A stretch of 14,620 bases of DNA from Atopobiaceae bacterium (GTDB lineage: Bacteria > Actinomycetota > Coriobacteriia > Coriobacteriales > Atopobiaceae). The stretch's first letter is position 1, and every line of letters starts with the position of its first letter. Below, piece after piece: positions 6,172 to 13,631 of this stretch. The notes below the pieces were generated by a model. The model worked only from the letters and a program-made list of their open reading frames with translations. It was not told where the DNA came from and searched no databases. The translations under genes were made by a program, and so were the position numbers. Location of the stretch: assembly GCA_017460265.1 (NCBI GenBank), contig JAFUBJ010000309.1:1-14620 (forward strand). Direction: 5' to 3'.

Positions 6172-6713
6172 AGCAACCCCTTCTCCCATAGCAGCTGGGC
6201 GGCCTCGGTCGCCACCTGCTCAAAGGTCTTTCCACGAATGTCTATGGTGATGTCAGCCTCACGCTCGTACAGGGGGCGACGGTGGCGCCACAGCTCACGC
6301 GCCTCGTCTGGCGAGCCAAGGTCCGGGCGCTTCTCGGGGTGCTGGATCTGACGCAGCGAATCCTCGACGTCGCCGTCAAGAAACACCACGACGCCCATGT
6401 CGTGCATGAGCGCACAGCTCTCCTCATGCTCGACGATTCCGCCTCCGCAGCTCACAAGCAGGGACTTCTCGCCCTTCAGACGGTTGAGTGCGGCAACCTC
6501 AGCCTCGCGAAACGCCGCCTCGCCGTCCTGCGCAAAGATGTCGCAGACCGACTTGCGCACGATACGCTCGACCAGTCGGTCTGTGTCAACGTATTGTCTG
6601 CGGAAAAGACGACCGAGGTTACGTGCCAAGGTCGACTTTCCTGCGCCAAGAAAGCCCACGAAGAAGATGTGGTCACATCCCTCGTGGACGATGTATCCGT
6701 CCGCTCGCTCCAT
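6168..6713 (-). CDS. aroK: Shikimate kinase
   Basis: A 181-residue P-loop kinase that phosphorylates shikimate at the 3-hydroxyl with ATP in aromatic amino acid synthesis. The Walker A motif GFLGAGKST lies at 20-28. The 'DTD' that contacts shikimate and Mg is at 43-45, 'AFREAE' carries the substrate-binding arginine, and the 'SCGGGIV' loop is near 88-94. The lid arginine is in 'EKRPDL', and a C-terminal arginine lies in 'RRPLYERE'. All core residues appear intact. Length matches the family. I used ATG 6713, which has GGAG nine bases upstream; the open frame runs far upstream in unrelated sequence. The gene starts just after the terminator at 6779-6808. A TAGAAT -10-like hexamer (- strand, 6756-6751) suggests its own promoter, though no good -35 is seen. 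Its stop overlaps the aroB-like start by four bases. Confidence 0.93.
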   Translation of the reverse strand: MERADGYIVHEGCDHIFFVGFLGAGKSTLARNLGRLFRRQYVDTDRLVERIVRKSVCDIFAQDGEAAFREAEVAALNRLKGEKSLLVSCGGGIVEHEESCALMHDMGVVVFLDGDVEDSLRQIQHPEKRPDLGSPDEARELWRHRRPLYEREADITIDIRGKTFEQVATEAAQLLWEKGLL

Positions 6714-6778
6714 GTGGTGGTGCTCCGTGCCAAGTCGTTGTTTGCATCTGATTCTAACATGACGGAGCATGCAAAACA

Positions 6779-6808
6779 GTGTCCGAAGGGGCCACCCCCT
6801 TCGGACAC
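6779..6808 (-). terminator. Intrinsic terminator after yqeG
   Basis: A perfect 13-pair stem (6779-6791 with 6796-6808) has a four-base loop and is rich in G/C. On the - strand it is followed by TGTTTT. It lies 12 bases beyond the yqeG stop and separates the alaS-ruvX-mltG-yqeG unit from aroK. Confidence 0.85.
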
Positions 6809-6820
6809 CTTTGAAAACGC

Positions 6821-7321
6821 TCAGTCGCCCTCGTAGGTGCGCTCTCCGTAGACGGCTCGCTCGATCTTTCTGAAGATGAGCGTGTACCAGAGGTCCTTCT
6901 CGGACTGCGGCCTCACGAGGATCGTGCGCACACCGGCAAAGTTGCCTGCCGCGACATCGGTGAAGAGCTGATCGCCAACAAGCACGGTCTCCCCTGCCGT
7001 CACGCCCATGCGCCGCATGGCCACCCAAAGTGCCACCGGCGCCGGCTTCATGGCGTGATGCACCACGTCGCACCCCAGCTCGCGCGCAGAGCGTTCCACC
7101 TGCTTGGAGTGGAAGTTGTTGGAGACCACGCAGGTCTTGATGCCCGCCGCACGCACGCGCTCGAGCCACGCTATGACCTCGGGCGGGGCCACCGTGTCGT
7201 CGCGCGGCACGCAGGTGTTGTCACGGTCAATGAGCACGCACCGGACGCCGGCGCGCACAAGCGCGTCGACGTCGATGCGGTCTACGGTCGCAACACAGCG
7301 CCAGGGACGAGGGAATGCCAT
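6821..7321 (-). CDS. yqeG: YqeG-family HAD IIIA-type phosphatase
   Basis: A 166-residue haloacid-dehalogenase phosphatase. Motif I is 'LIDRDNT' (Asp32 nucleophile, Asp34 acid/base). Motif II is 'VVSNN' (65-69), motif III is Lys92 in 'HAMKPAP', and motif IV is 'VGDQLFTD' (115-122) with the metal-binding aspartates. The cap domain is minimal, as expected for subclass IIIA. 'SNN.....v' and the 'KP.p' step are typical of YqeG rather than of histidinol-phosphate phosphatases. The physiological substrate is unknown to me; the family includes mitochondrial PTPMT-like phosphatidylglycerophosphate phosphatases (GEP4), which makes a lipid phosphate a possibility. Its ATG at 7321 directly follows the TAA of mltG with no gap, so translation is probably coupled. 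It is the last gene before the terminator at 6779-6808. Confidence 0.9.
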   Translation of the reverse strand: MAFPRPWRCVATVDRIDVDALVRAGVRCVLIDRDNTCVPRDDTVAPPEVIAWLERVRAAGIKTCVVSNNFHSKQVERSARELGCDVVHHAMKPAPVALWVAMRRMGVTAGETVLVGDQLFTDVAAGNFAGVRTILVRPQSEKDLWYTLIFRKIERAVYGERTYEGD

Positions 7322-8566
7322 TTATGCAGTCTCCGCGTCGACCTTGTTGATGGCCTCGAGGTGCTGGTCGTAGGTCTCGGAGAAGGCATGGTAGGAATAG
7401 CCGTTCTCCTCGACGATGAGGAAGTACAGGTAGTTGGTGTCTGCCGGGTGCAGCGCCGCCTCGATGGACTGCAGGCTCGGGTTGCAGATCGGGGTGGGAG
7501 GCAGCCCGTAGTTGAGGTAGGTGTTGTAGGGGCTCTCGATCTCGAGGTCCTCAGGCGTGACCGCGCCACCGGTCACGTAGCCCATCGTCGCGTCGGACTG
7601 CAGGGGCATCCACTGGTTCAGGCGGTTATAGAAGGTGGACGAGACGTTCACCCAGTCGTCGCCGCTGTAGGCCTCCTTCTCGATGACGGACGCCATGATG
7701 AGGATCTTGTAGTCGGACATGTCAACGTCGTACTTGGCGGCGAGCTCGTTGCGGGCGGACTCGAAGTCCAGCGTCGCGACCTCGGTGGCGTACTGGTTGA
7801 GCAGGGTCCTGATGACGGAGTCCGCGGACTTCTCCTTGCCGCCCATGTCGTAGGTCTTGGGGAAGAGGAAGCCCTCGAGCGAGTCGTCGACCGCCTCGGA
7901 CAGGAACGGGTAGTCGTTCACGTAGTTGGACGCCTTCGCACGCTCAAGGAACTCGTCGGCAGGAATGCCCAGGCGCTCTTCGACGATGCGCGCGACGTCT
8001 GCCACGTTGTAGCCCTCGGGAATCGTGAAGGAATCGGCCGTGGAGTTGGGACCTTCGACAAGCTGGCGCACGACCTCCTTGACGTTGGCGCCCGTCACGA
8101 AGCTGTAGCTTCCGCTCTTCATCGAGGCCTCGGCGTCCTGGTTGCGCACCTCCTTGAAGAAGGCCGCCGTGTCAGAGATGACGCCCGCCTCGCGCAGGAT
8201 CTCGGAAATCTCCGCGCCACCAGCGCCCTCGGGAATGGTGATGTTGACCTCAAGGCCCGGCTCCACCGTGGGGCCGTCGTCGGTCGTGTCGAGCACCGTG
8301 TGGGTGAGCCAGTAGGTCAGGGCACCCATGACGGCGATTGCCACGATGACAAAGGCAATGATGGGCACGTGCATCTGGCTGTTGCGACGGCGACGCCTGC
8401 GGTCATGCTTGCCAGCCTGCTGCGCCGCGCGGCGCGTTGCCTGCGCGCTCCTGCGCGAGATGCCCGTCTGAACCATGGGCGTGGCCTTGGCCATAGGGGT
8501 CTGGGGGGCTTGCTGTGACTGGTTGGATCCGCCGGTAAGATGAGATCCTTGCTGGGTCTGTGCCAT
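7322..8566 (-). CDS. mltG: Endolytic murein transglycosylase MltG
   Basis: A 414-residue membrane-anchored enzyme that cleaves nascent peptidoglycan strands and helps set glycan length. The N-terminal cytoplasmic tail (1-65) is Gln/Ser-rich and then very basic ('KHDRRRRRRNS'). A single membrane helix lies at about 67-88. A LysM-like region follows at about 105-170. The YceG catalytic domain contains 'MASVIEKEA' (291-299) with the catalytic Glu296, 'LQSDATMGY' (322-330), and the signature 'SPYNTYLNYGLPPTPICNPS' (345-364) followed by 'AALHPADTNYLYF'. I set the start at ATG 8566, one base after the ruvX stop. The frame continues upstream only as antisense-quality sequence across ruvX. The alaS-ruvX-mltG arrangement is conserved in many Gram-positives. 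Confidence 0.93.
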   Translation of the reverse strand: MAQTQQGSHLTGGSNQSQQAPQTPMAKATPMVQTGISRRSAQATRRAAQQAGKHDRRRRRRNSQMHVPIIAFVIVAIAVMGALTYWLTHTVLDTTDDGPTVEPGLEVNITIPEGAGGAEISEILREAGVISDTAAFFKEVRNQDAEASMKSGSYSFVTGANVKEVVRQLVEGPNSTADSFTIPEGYNVADVARIVEERLGIPADEFLERAKASNYVNDYPFLSEAVDDSLEGFLFPKTYDMGGKEKSADSVIRTLLNQYATEVATLDFESARNELAAKYDVDMSDYKILIMASVIEKEAYSGDDWVNVSSTFYNRLNQWMPLQSDATMGYVTGGAVTPEDLEIESPYNTYLNYGLPPTPICNPSLQSIEAALHPADTNYLYFLIVEENGYSYHAFSETYDQHLEAINKVDAETA

Positions 8567-8567
8567 G

Positions 8568-8993
8568 TCAGTAGATTCCCTTGTCCTGCCTGGCGTCGAG
8601 CCAGGACTGCAAAAACAGAGAGGCGGCGACCATGTCGACCTTGCCTCGCATTCCTCTCTCAGAGCATCCCTCTTCGCGAAGGATACGCTTTGCCTCTGCC
8701 GAAGACAGCCTCTCGTCGGCAAATTCCAGAGGAAGACCGCAGGCTTCGGCAATCTGGCGCCCCTGCGCCATCACGCGCTCTGCCTGGGGGCCGTCTTCCC
8801 CAGCCATGGTCTTTGGCCTCCCGCACACCAGCACGTCGGGATCGTAGTCCTCAAGGATGCGCCGGAACGTGCGAGAAACACCCAGGACCTCGGCGGCGGG
8901 CAGCACCTTGACAGGGCTGGCGACGCGCCCGGTGGCATCGCTTGCCGCGATGCCCACGCGCACCTCCCCTATGTCAAGTGCCAGCGCCCTCAT
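8568..8993 (-). CDS. ruvX: Putative Holliday junction resolvase RuvX / pre-16S rRNA nuclease YqgF
   Basis: A 141-residue RNase H-fold nuclease. The first strand carries Asp7 ('LALDIGEVRVGIA'). 'VLVCGRPKTMAG' (55-64) corresponds to the family's 'vvGlP....G' loop. 'FADERLSSAEA' (91-101) carries the Asp-Glu pair, and 'KVDMVAASLFLQSWLD' (118-133) carries the last acidic residue. Length is normal. The protein family is implicated in trimming the 5' end of 16S rRNA in several bacteria and was originally named for Holliday junction similarity; which applies here is not decidable from sequence. The gene lies nine bases after alaS, within the same transcription unit. Confidence 0.92.
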   Translation of the reverse strand: MRALALDIGEVRVGIAASDATGRVASPVKVLPAAEVLGVSRTFRRILEDYDPDVLVCGRPKTMAGEDGPQAERVMAQGRQIAEACGLPLEFADERLSSAEAKRILREEGCSERGMRGKVDMVAASLFLQSWLDARQDKGIY

Positions 8994-9002
8994 GCCCAGT
9001 CG

Positions 9003-11645
9003 CTATGCGCCAAGCAGCGTGCGAGCGGCGTCAAGCGCCGCGTCGATGCCGCTGACGTCGGAGCCGCCCGCCTGCGCCATGGCGGGCTTGCCGCCACCGC
9101 GGCCACCCACCTTGGAGGCAATCTCGCGAATGACGTTGCCCGCGGCAAAGCCGGCCTTCACGGCGGCGTCGGTTCCCGCCGCGAGCAGGGCCACCTTGCC
9201 CTCGGGCGTCGCGGACGCGAGCACGCAGGCGCAGGACTCTCCCAGACGGTCGCGCACGGAGTCCCAAGCGCTTCTGATCTCCTTGCCGTCAACGCCGTCA
9301 AGGCGCGTGACGACCAGCTGGTAGGAGCCCATGTCAACGGCGTTCGCAACGGCGTCGGCAACCTTGTTGGAGGAGCCGCCGGTGAGCGCGGCCTTGAGCT
9401 TCTTCTCTGCCTCGAGCTTCTCGGCGGCAAGTGCTGCCACGCGGGCGGGAACGTCTGCGGGACGGCACTTGAGCGCGTTGGCCACCTCGTCCATCTGGGC
9501 AAGGCGCTCGTCAACGTAATGGATGGCGCCGACTGAGGTCACGGCCTCGATGCGGCGGGCGTTGGAGCCCACGGAACCCTCGGAGACGATCTTGATGATG
9601 CCGCAGTCGGCGGTGTTGCGGGCATGGGTGCCGCCGCAGAGCTCGCGCGAGAAGGGCTTCTCGGAGGTGCCGGTGGAGACCACGCGCACCACGTCGCCGT
9701 ACTTCTCGCCAAAGAGCGCCACGGCGCCGGAGGCCTTTGCCTCCTCGATGCCCATGACCTTGGTCACCATGGGCTCGGCGGCAAAGATCTGGGCGTTGAC
9801 CAGGCCCTCGATGCGCTCGAGCTCGTCCTTGGAGAGAGCCTCGAAGTGCGTGAAGTCAAAGCGGAGACGATCGGGGGCAACCAGGGAGCCGGCCTGCTTG
9901 ACGTGGTCGCCCAGGACCTCCTTGAGCGCGGCGTCCAGAAGGTGCGTCGCGGTGTGGTTGCGACGGATGAGCTCGCGGCGGCCGTGGTCGACGGTTGCGC
10001 ACAGCACGTCGCCGACCTTCACCTCGCCGCCCATGACCTCGGCCACGTGGGCCGTGATGCCCTCGTGATGGCGCGTGTCGAGGACCTTGAGGGAGACGCC
10101 CTCGGCCGTGAGCTTGCCGGTGTCGCCCACCTGGCCGCCCATCTCGGCATAGACCGGCGGGCGGGCGAGCACGACGTCAACGTGGGTGCCCAGGGCAGCA
10201 GAGGCAACCTCGGCGCCGTCCACGACGAGCGCAAGCACGCGGGCCCCCTCGAGCCAGTCCTGCTCGTAGCCGGTAAACTCGGTGTCGTCGAGCTTGTCGG
10301 AAAGGGCCACCCACACGTCGTTGAAGGTGCCCCAGGCGTCCTGCTCGGCGTGGGCGCGGGCGCGCTCGCGCTGCTCGGTCATGCAGCGGTCAAAGCCGTC
10401 CATGTCGACGGAACGGCCAGCCGCCTCGCAGATCTCGCGCGTAAGGTCGATGGGGAAGCCATAGGTGTCATGAAGCTGGAAGGCGATCTCGCCCGAGAGG
10501 TCCTCGCCCTCGGCGAGGTTTGCGATGGCGGCCTCGAGCTTGGACTCGCCCGCGTCGAGCGTTCCGTTGAAGCGCTCCTCCTCCGCGGTCAGCAGCTGCA
10601 GGATGAGCGCCTTGTTCTCGGTGAGCTCGGGGTAGACGTCGGCCATGAGGCGCATGACCTCCTCGGAGTACGTGGAGAGGAAGGTGCCCTCGATGCCCAG
10701 CAGGCGCCCGTGGTACACGGCGCGGCGCAGCAGGCGGCGCAGCACGTAGCCACGGCCCTCGTTGGAGGGCAGGATGCCGTCGCCGATCATGAAGGTGACC
10801 GAACGGCTGTGGTCGGCCACGATGCGCATGGAGCGGTCAGCCTTGGCGTCTTCGCCATAGGTGCGGCCAGATAGGCTTTCCCCCACGCCGATGAGCGAGG
10901 TGAGGACGTCGCCGTCGTAGTTGGTGCCCTTGTGCTGCATGATGGCCGCGATGCGCTCCAGGCCCATGCCGGTGTCGATGTTCTTGTGCGGAAGGTCCGG
11001 CATCGAGCCGTCCTCCTGGCGGTCGTACTGCGTGAAGACGAGGTTCCAGAACTCGAGGTAGCGGTCGCCGTCATCGCCGGGGGCCTCGCCCTCGAACTCC
11101 GGGCCCTGGTCAAAGTAGATCTCGGAGCAGGGGCCGCAGGGGCCGGTGGGGCCGGCAGCCCAGAAGTTGTCCTCCTCGCCCAGGCGGGTGATGTGATTGT
11201 AGGCCACGCCGTGGGAGTGCCAGAGCTCGATGGCCTCGTCGTCGTCACGGAAGACCGTCATGTACAGGCGGTCCTTGGGAAGGCCCAGATGCTCCTCGCT
11301 CGTGATGAACTCCCAGGCCCAGGCAATGGCGTCGGCCTTGGAGTAGCCACCAAACGAGAAGTTGCCGAGCATCTCGAAGAAGCTCAGGTGGCGCGAGTCG
11401 CCGATGTTGTCGATGTCGTTGGTGCGCAGGCACTTCTGGCAGGAGGTGGCGCCAATCTCGGGCATGGTCTTGATGCCCTGGTAGTACTCCTTGAACTGGT
11501 TCATGCCCGCGTTGGTGAGCAGAAGCGACGGGTCGTCGGGGACGAGCGACGAGGACGGATAGAGCTTGCAGCCCTTGGCCTCAAAGAAGTGCAGGAAGTC
11601 GTCACGGATCTCTGCCGTCGTCATGGTCTTGTAGTCGGTGGTCAT
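9003..11645 (-). CDS. alaS: Alanyl-tRNA synthetase
   Basis: An 880-residue class II synthetase that charges tRNA-Ala and hydrolyses mischarged Ser/Gly-tRNA. The catalytic domain contains 'SFFEMLGNFSFGG' (motif 2, 88-100) and 'GRGYVLRRLLRRA' (motif 3, 297-309). The editing domain has the zinc set His564 and His568 ('NHTATHLL') plus Cys670 and His674 ('CGGTHARNT'). The C-terminal DHHA1 part ends with the glycine-rich 'GGRGGGKPAMAQAGG' (847-861) after a coiled-coil segment at about 730-755. Length is typical for the family. I chose ATG 11645 because GAGGAG lies four bases upstream; a second ATG seven codons later is an alternative. It is the first gene of the unit with ruvX, mltG and yqeG, driven by the promoter at 11687-11715. 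Confidence 0.97.
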   Translation of the reverse strand: MTTDYKTMTTAEIRDDFLHFFEAKGCKLYPSSSLVPDDPSLLLTNAGMNQFKEYYQGIKTMPEIGATSCQKCLRTNDIDNIGDSRHLSFFEMLGNFSFGGYSKADAIAWAWEFITSEEHLGLPKDRLYMTVFRDDDEAIELWHSHGVAYNHITRLGEEDNFWAAGPTGPCGPCSEIYFDQGPEFEGEAPGDDGDRYLEFWNLVFTQYDRQEDGSMPDLPHKNIDTGMGLERIAAIMQHKGTNYDGDVLTSLIGVGESLSGRTYGEDAKADRSMRIVADHSRSVTFMIGDGILPSNEGRGYVLRRLLRRAVYHGRLLGIEGTFLSTYSEEVMRLMADVYPELTENKALILQLLTAEEERFNGTLDAGESKLEAAIANLAEGEDLSGEIAFQLHDTYGFPIDLTREICEAAGRSVDMDGFDRCMTEQRERARAHAEQDAWGTFNDVWVALSDKLDDTEFTGYEQDWLEGARVLALVVDGAEVASAALGTHVDVVLARPPVYAEMGGQVGDTGKLTAEGVSLKVLDTRHHEGITAHVAEVMGGEVKVGDVLCATVDHGRRELIRRNHTATHLLDAALKEVLGDHVKQAGSLVAPDRLRFDFTHFEALSKDELERIEGLVNAQIFAAEPMVTKVMGIEEAKASGAVALFGEKYGDVVRVVSTGTSEKPFSRELCGGTHARNTADCGIIKIVSEGSVGSNARRIEAVTSVGAIHYVDERLAQMDEVANALKCRPADVPARVAALAAEKLEAEKKLKAALTGGSSNKVADAVANAVDMGSYQLVVTRLDGVDGKEIRSAWDSVRDRLGESCACVLASATPEGKVALLAAGTDAAVKAGFAAGNVIREIASKVGGRGGGKPAMAQAGGSDVSGIDAALDAARTLLGA

Positions 11646-11686
11646 GGTTCTCCTCGCATGTGGTGCGGAATCGTTCCAATTGTTTG

Positions 11687-11715
11687 ATTCTAGTGCATGT
11701 GGCATGACATGCCAC
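11687..11715 (-). promoter_or_regulatory. Promoter of alaS
   Basis: On the - strand, GTGGCA (11715-11710; four of six match TTGACA) is separated by 17 bases from TAGAAT (11692-11687), which matches five of six of the -10 consensus. The start codon lies about 40 bases further on. The preceding gene is closed by a terminator, so alaS needs a promoter here. Confidence 0.6.
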
Positions 11716-11717
11716 AT
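11697..11717. promoter_or_regulatory. Palindrome overlapping the alaS -35 element (candidate operator)
   Basis: Two nine-base arms, ATGTGGCAT (11697-11705) and ATGCCACAT (11709-11717), are perfect inverted repeats with a three-base spacer. They cover the whole -35 and half of the promoter spacer. This is the geometry expected for a dimeric repressor site. The binding protein is unknown. Confidence 0.5.
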
Positions 11718-11734
11718 TGCCCGCGCTACCACAC

Positions 11735-11767
11735 AAAAAAGGCCGAAGGGACACGCCCTCCGGCCTT
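11735..11767 (-). terminator. Intrinsic terminator after the lipoprotein gene
   Basis: Arms 11739-11750 and 11756-11767 form 12 pairs with one G-U around a five-base loop. On the - strand this is followed directly by a run of T (11740-11735). It lies 22 bases beyond the lipoprotein stop. Confidence 0.9.
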
Positions 11768-11789
11768 GGGAACCCGTGAAGGAATGAGC

Positions 11790-12659
11790 CTATTTGCTGA
11801 GCACGATGAGCATCTCGGCGTTCATCAGGTCGCTCATGTCTATGAGCAAGGAGCCATCGAGTTTGAGGACGGGGACCTTGACGGACGCGTCTGCGGTGTC
11901 AAAGATCGACGCGCCGTCCGCCTCGATCGCATAGGTGGTGTCGTCCCCCTTCATGGAGACCTTGCCGCCTTCGGAGAAGGCGACCGTGGGATCGCCAAAT
12001 CCAAACTGTTCAGAAATGGCCCCCGGGTCACCCGTAATCGTGACGCCCGACACGACGATGGCCTCGACATTCCAGGAACCGAGCAGGTCGGCCTCGGACG
12101 AGATGGGCTTGGCAGCCGACTTGTCATACGTCACCGCATTTGGATAGCTGCCGTCAGGCGTCATGATGAGGACCGCCCCCTCCTCCTCGTCCAGAACAAC
12201 CCTGAGCTTGCCGTCCTCGAGGGAGGACGAGACCACGAAGGCAGAACCGTCTTCCCGTGCGACCGTGAGGGGGATCGAGCCGCCAGACTCCTCCCAGACA
12301 AGCGTGAGCGCATCCGAGCCAAACGTGAAGGTGCCCGTGCCGTCCTCCTTAAGCTCGACCTGCGTCTTCGAGAACTGATCCGCAAGGTCTTCGCCACCAA
12401 ACAGCGTCATGGCCTCTGCGATATTGCCCGTCATCGAGATGCCGCCTGTCTCGAAGCCCGCGACCTTCCATGTCCCCACGGGGCTCGTCACAACAGGCGT
12501 AGAGTCTGGGCTTGTGGTCTCATCGGTCGTGGATTCGGTAGTGGCGGTTGCCTCGGTCGTAGGCTCCGCTGAGGGTGGCGCGCTTGTCGAGCTCCCACCG
12601 CATGCGACGAGCGCCAGGCTGAGCGCGCACAGGACGGCCAACATACCCCTCTTCTTCAT
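11790..12659 (-). CDS. Secreted lipoprotein with a duplicated lipocalin-like domain
   Basis: A 289-residue exported protein of unknown function. Residues 1-19 are a lipoprotein signal peptide with lipobox LVAC and Cys20 as the lipidation site. A Thr/Ser/Pro/Glu-rich linker (21-58) would span the wall. Two related domains follow, each starting with a G-[ST]-W motif: 'GTWKVAGFETGG' at 62 and 'GSWNVEAIVVSG' at 194. The first 27 residues of each align without gaps with eight identities. This start, followed by beta-rich sequence, resembles small lipocalin-like lipoprotein domains, but I cannot name a family. The start at ATG 12659 has GGGGGAGAG upstream; the frame extends further but without a signal peptide. 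It is a single-gene unit between its own promoter region and a terminator. Confidence 0.85.
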   Translation of the reverse strand: MKKRGMLAVLCALSLALVACGGSSTSAPPSAEPTTEATATTESTTDETTSPDSTPVVTSPVGTWKVAGFETGGISMTGNIAEAMTLFGGEDLADQFSKTQVELKEDGTGTFTFGSDALTLVWEESGGSIPLTVAREDGSAFVVSSSLEDGKLRVVLDEEEGAVLIMTPDGSYPNAVTYDKSAAKPISSEADLLGSWNVEAIVVSGVTITGDPGAISEQFGFGDPTVAFSEGGKVSMKGDDTTYAIEADGASIFDTADASVKVPVLKLDGSLLIDMSDLMNAEMLIVLSK

Positions 12660-12709
12660 GTCTCTCCCCCTTCTCAGGTTGCTGACAACCCACGCTGCTA
12701 CTGTAACAT

Positions 12710-12739
12710 ATATAAATGACCTTATATGACGTCTGTAAG
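12710..12739 (-). promoter_or_regulatory. Possible promoter of the lipoprotein gene
   Basis: On the - strand, CTTACA (12739-12734) is followed after 18 bases by TTATAT (12715-12710) in the only A/T-rich stretch upstream of the gene. The match is moderate. Two ATGAC copies (+ strand, 12716-12720 and 12726-12730), ten bases apart, lie in the spacer. Confidence 0.4.
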
Positions 12740-12747
12740 CACCATAG

Positions 12748-12797
12748 AGGGCCCGGCCCCGTTTTGCATTGTGCATTGCAAAACGGGGCCGGGCCCT
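12748..12797 (-). terminator. Long perfect hairpin after the sigma factor gene
   Basis: Arms 12748-12768 and 12777-12797 are perfect 21-base inverted repeats with an eight-base loop. It begins 27 bases beyond the sigma factor stop (12825) and lies before the lipoprotein promoter. It lacks a following T-run on the - strand, so it would be a non-canonical terminator or RNA-end protector. Confidence 0.65.
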
Positions 12798-12824
12798 TCT
12801 CTGCACTTGAGTTGAGCGTCGCAG

Positions 12825-13631
12825 CTACTCGAGCTTTTCCTGCACGCGACGCAGGGCACGACGCAGAAGGCGCGAGACCTGGACCTGAGAGATGCCCAGC
12901 TTCTCGGCGATTTCTACCTGCGTGAGACCATCGACGAAGCGCATGCGGATCGCCTCCTGCTCACGCGGGGAGAACGAGGCGATGGTGTCCTCGATGACCA
13001 TGCGGTCGTCAGACGACACGAGCTCGGCATCCTCCGTGGCGAAGCGGTCGATGACCGAGGGAGCGTCGTCATCCTCGCTTGTCCCGCCGCCCTCGAGGGG
13101 CACCGAGGTATAGGCGCTGGACGACTCCATCGCCTCAAGCACCTCGTCGACGCTCGCGCCAATCCTTATAGCGACCTCATCGACGGTCGGCGTGCGGTTG
13201 AGCTCGCTCGTCAGCTCGTCTGTGGCCTGGTTGACCTTGGCGGAGAGCTCCTGGAGGCGCCTTGGCACGCGGACCGACCAGCCCTTGTCACGGAAGTGGC
13301 GCTTGATCTCGCCCATGATGGTGGGCGTGGCAAAGGTGGTGAACTCGAGCCCGCGCTCGGGGTCAAAGCGATCGATGGCCTTGATGAGGCCGAGCGACCC
13401 GACCTGCACCAAGTCTTCCATCGGCTCGCCGCGGTTCTTGAACTTGGAGGCAAGAAAGCGCACCAAGTTGAGATGGCTCTCTATGAGCTGCTCGCGCGCG
13501 TCCTCGTCGCCCTCCTCCTTGTATCGGCGGAAGAGCTCGCGCGTGCGGTCCTTGTCCCAGGCGAGTCTGCCATGGCCCACGCGCGAGGAGCGGCGAAGGC
13601 GGCGGCGCTCGGCGGATGCGTCAGCGGACAT
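12825..13631 (-). CDS. sigB: SigB/SigF-type alternative RNA polymerase sigma factor
   Basis: A 268-residue group 3 sigma-70 factor. Region 2 (about 30-120) includes 'LVRFLASKFKNRGEPMEDLV' (56-75), 'GSLGLIKAIDRFDPERGLEF' (78-97) and 'FATPTIMGEIKRHFRDKGW' (100-118), the signature of the SigB/SigF/SigG group. Region 3 spans about 120-180. An acidic linker ('EGGGTSEDDDAP') precedes region 4 (about 210-265), whose helix-turn-helix is 'TQVEIAEKLGISQVQVSRLL' (237-256). It would direct RNA polymerase to stress or stationary-phase promoters of the GGGTA type. I chose ATG 13631, which overlaps the anti-sigma gene by 11 bases; the frame continues about 93 codons upstream only as shadow sequence. Operon order DUF948-like, anti-sigma, sigma fits partner-switch control. 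The name sigB is by analogy; sigF is equally defensible. Confidence 0.9.
   Translation of the reverse strand: MSADASAERRRLRRSSRVGHGRLAWDKDRTRELFRRYKEEGDEDAREQLIESHLNLVRFLASKFKNRGEPMEDLVQVGSLGLIKAIDRFDPERGLEFTTFATPTIMGEIKRHFRDKGWSVRVPRRLQELSAKVNQATDELTSELNRTPTVDEVAIRIGASVDEVLEAMESSSAYTSVPLEGGGTSEDDDAPSVIDRFATEDAELVSSDDRMVIEDTIASFSPREQEAIRMRFVDGLTQVEIAEKLGISQVQVSRLLRRALRRVQEKLE

Noticed and set aside
7055..8518. A 487-codon open frame on the + strand across yqeG and mltG
   Set aside because: It is antisense to two well-recognised genes, its product is rich in Val/Gly/Arg/His without any domain, and it is explained by high GC suppressing stop codons.
9624..10874. A 416-codon open frame on the + strand inside alaS
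   Set aside because: It mirrors the alaS codon pattern, shows no motif and lies wholly within a confident gene.
11646..11738. Possible T-box riboswitch in front of alaS (a GGTAGCGCGGG stretch looks faintly like the T-box sequence)
   Set aside because: The stretch lies upstream of the promoter, the leader is only about 40 bases and there is no specifier stem or terminator/antiterminator pair.
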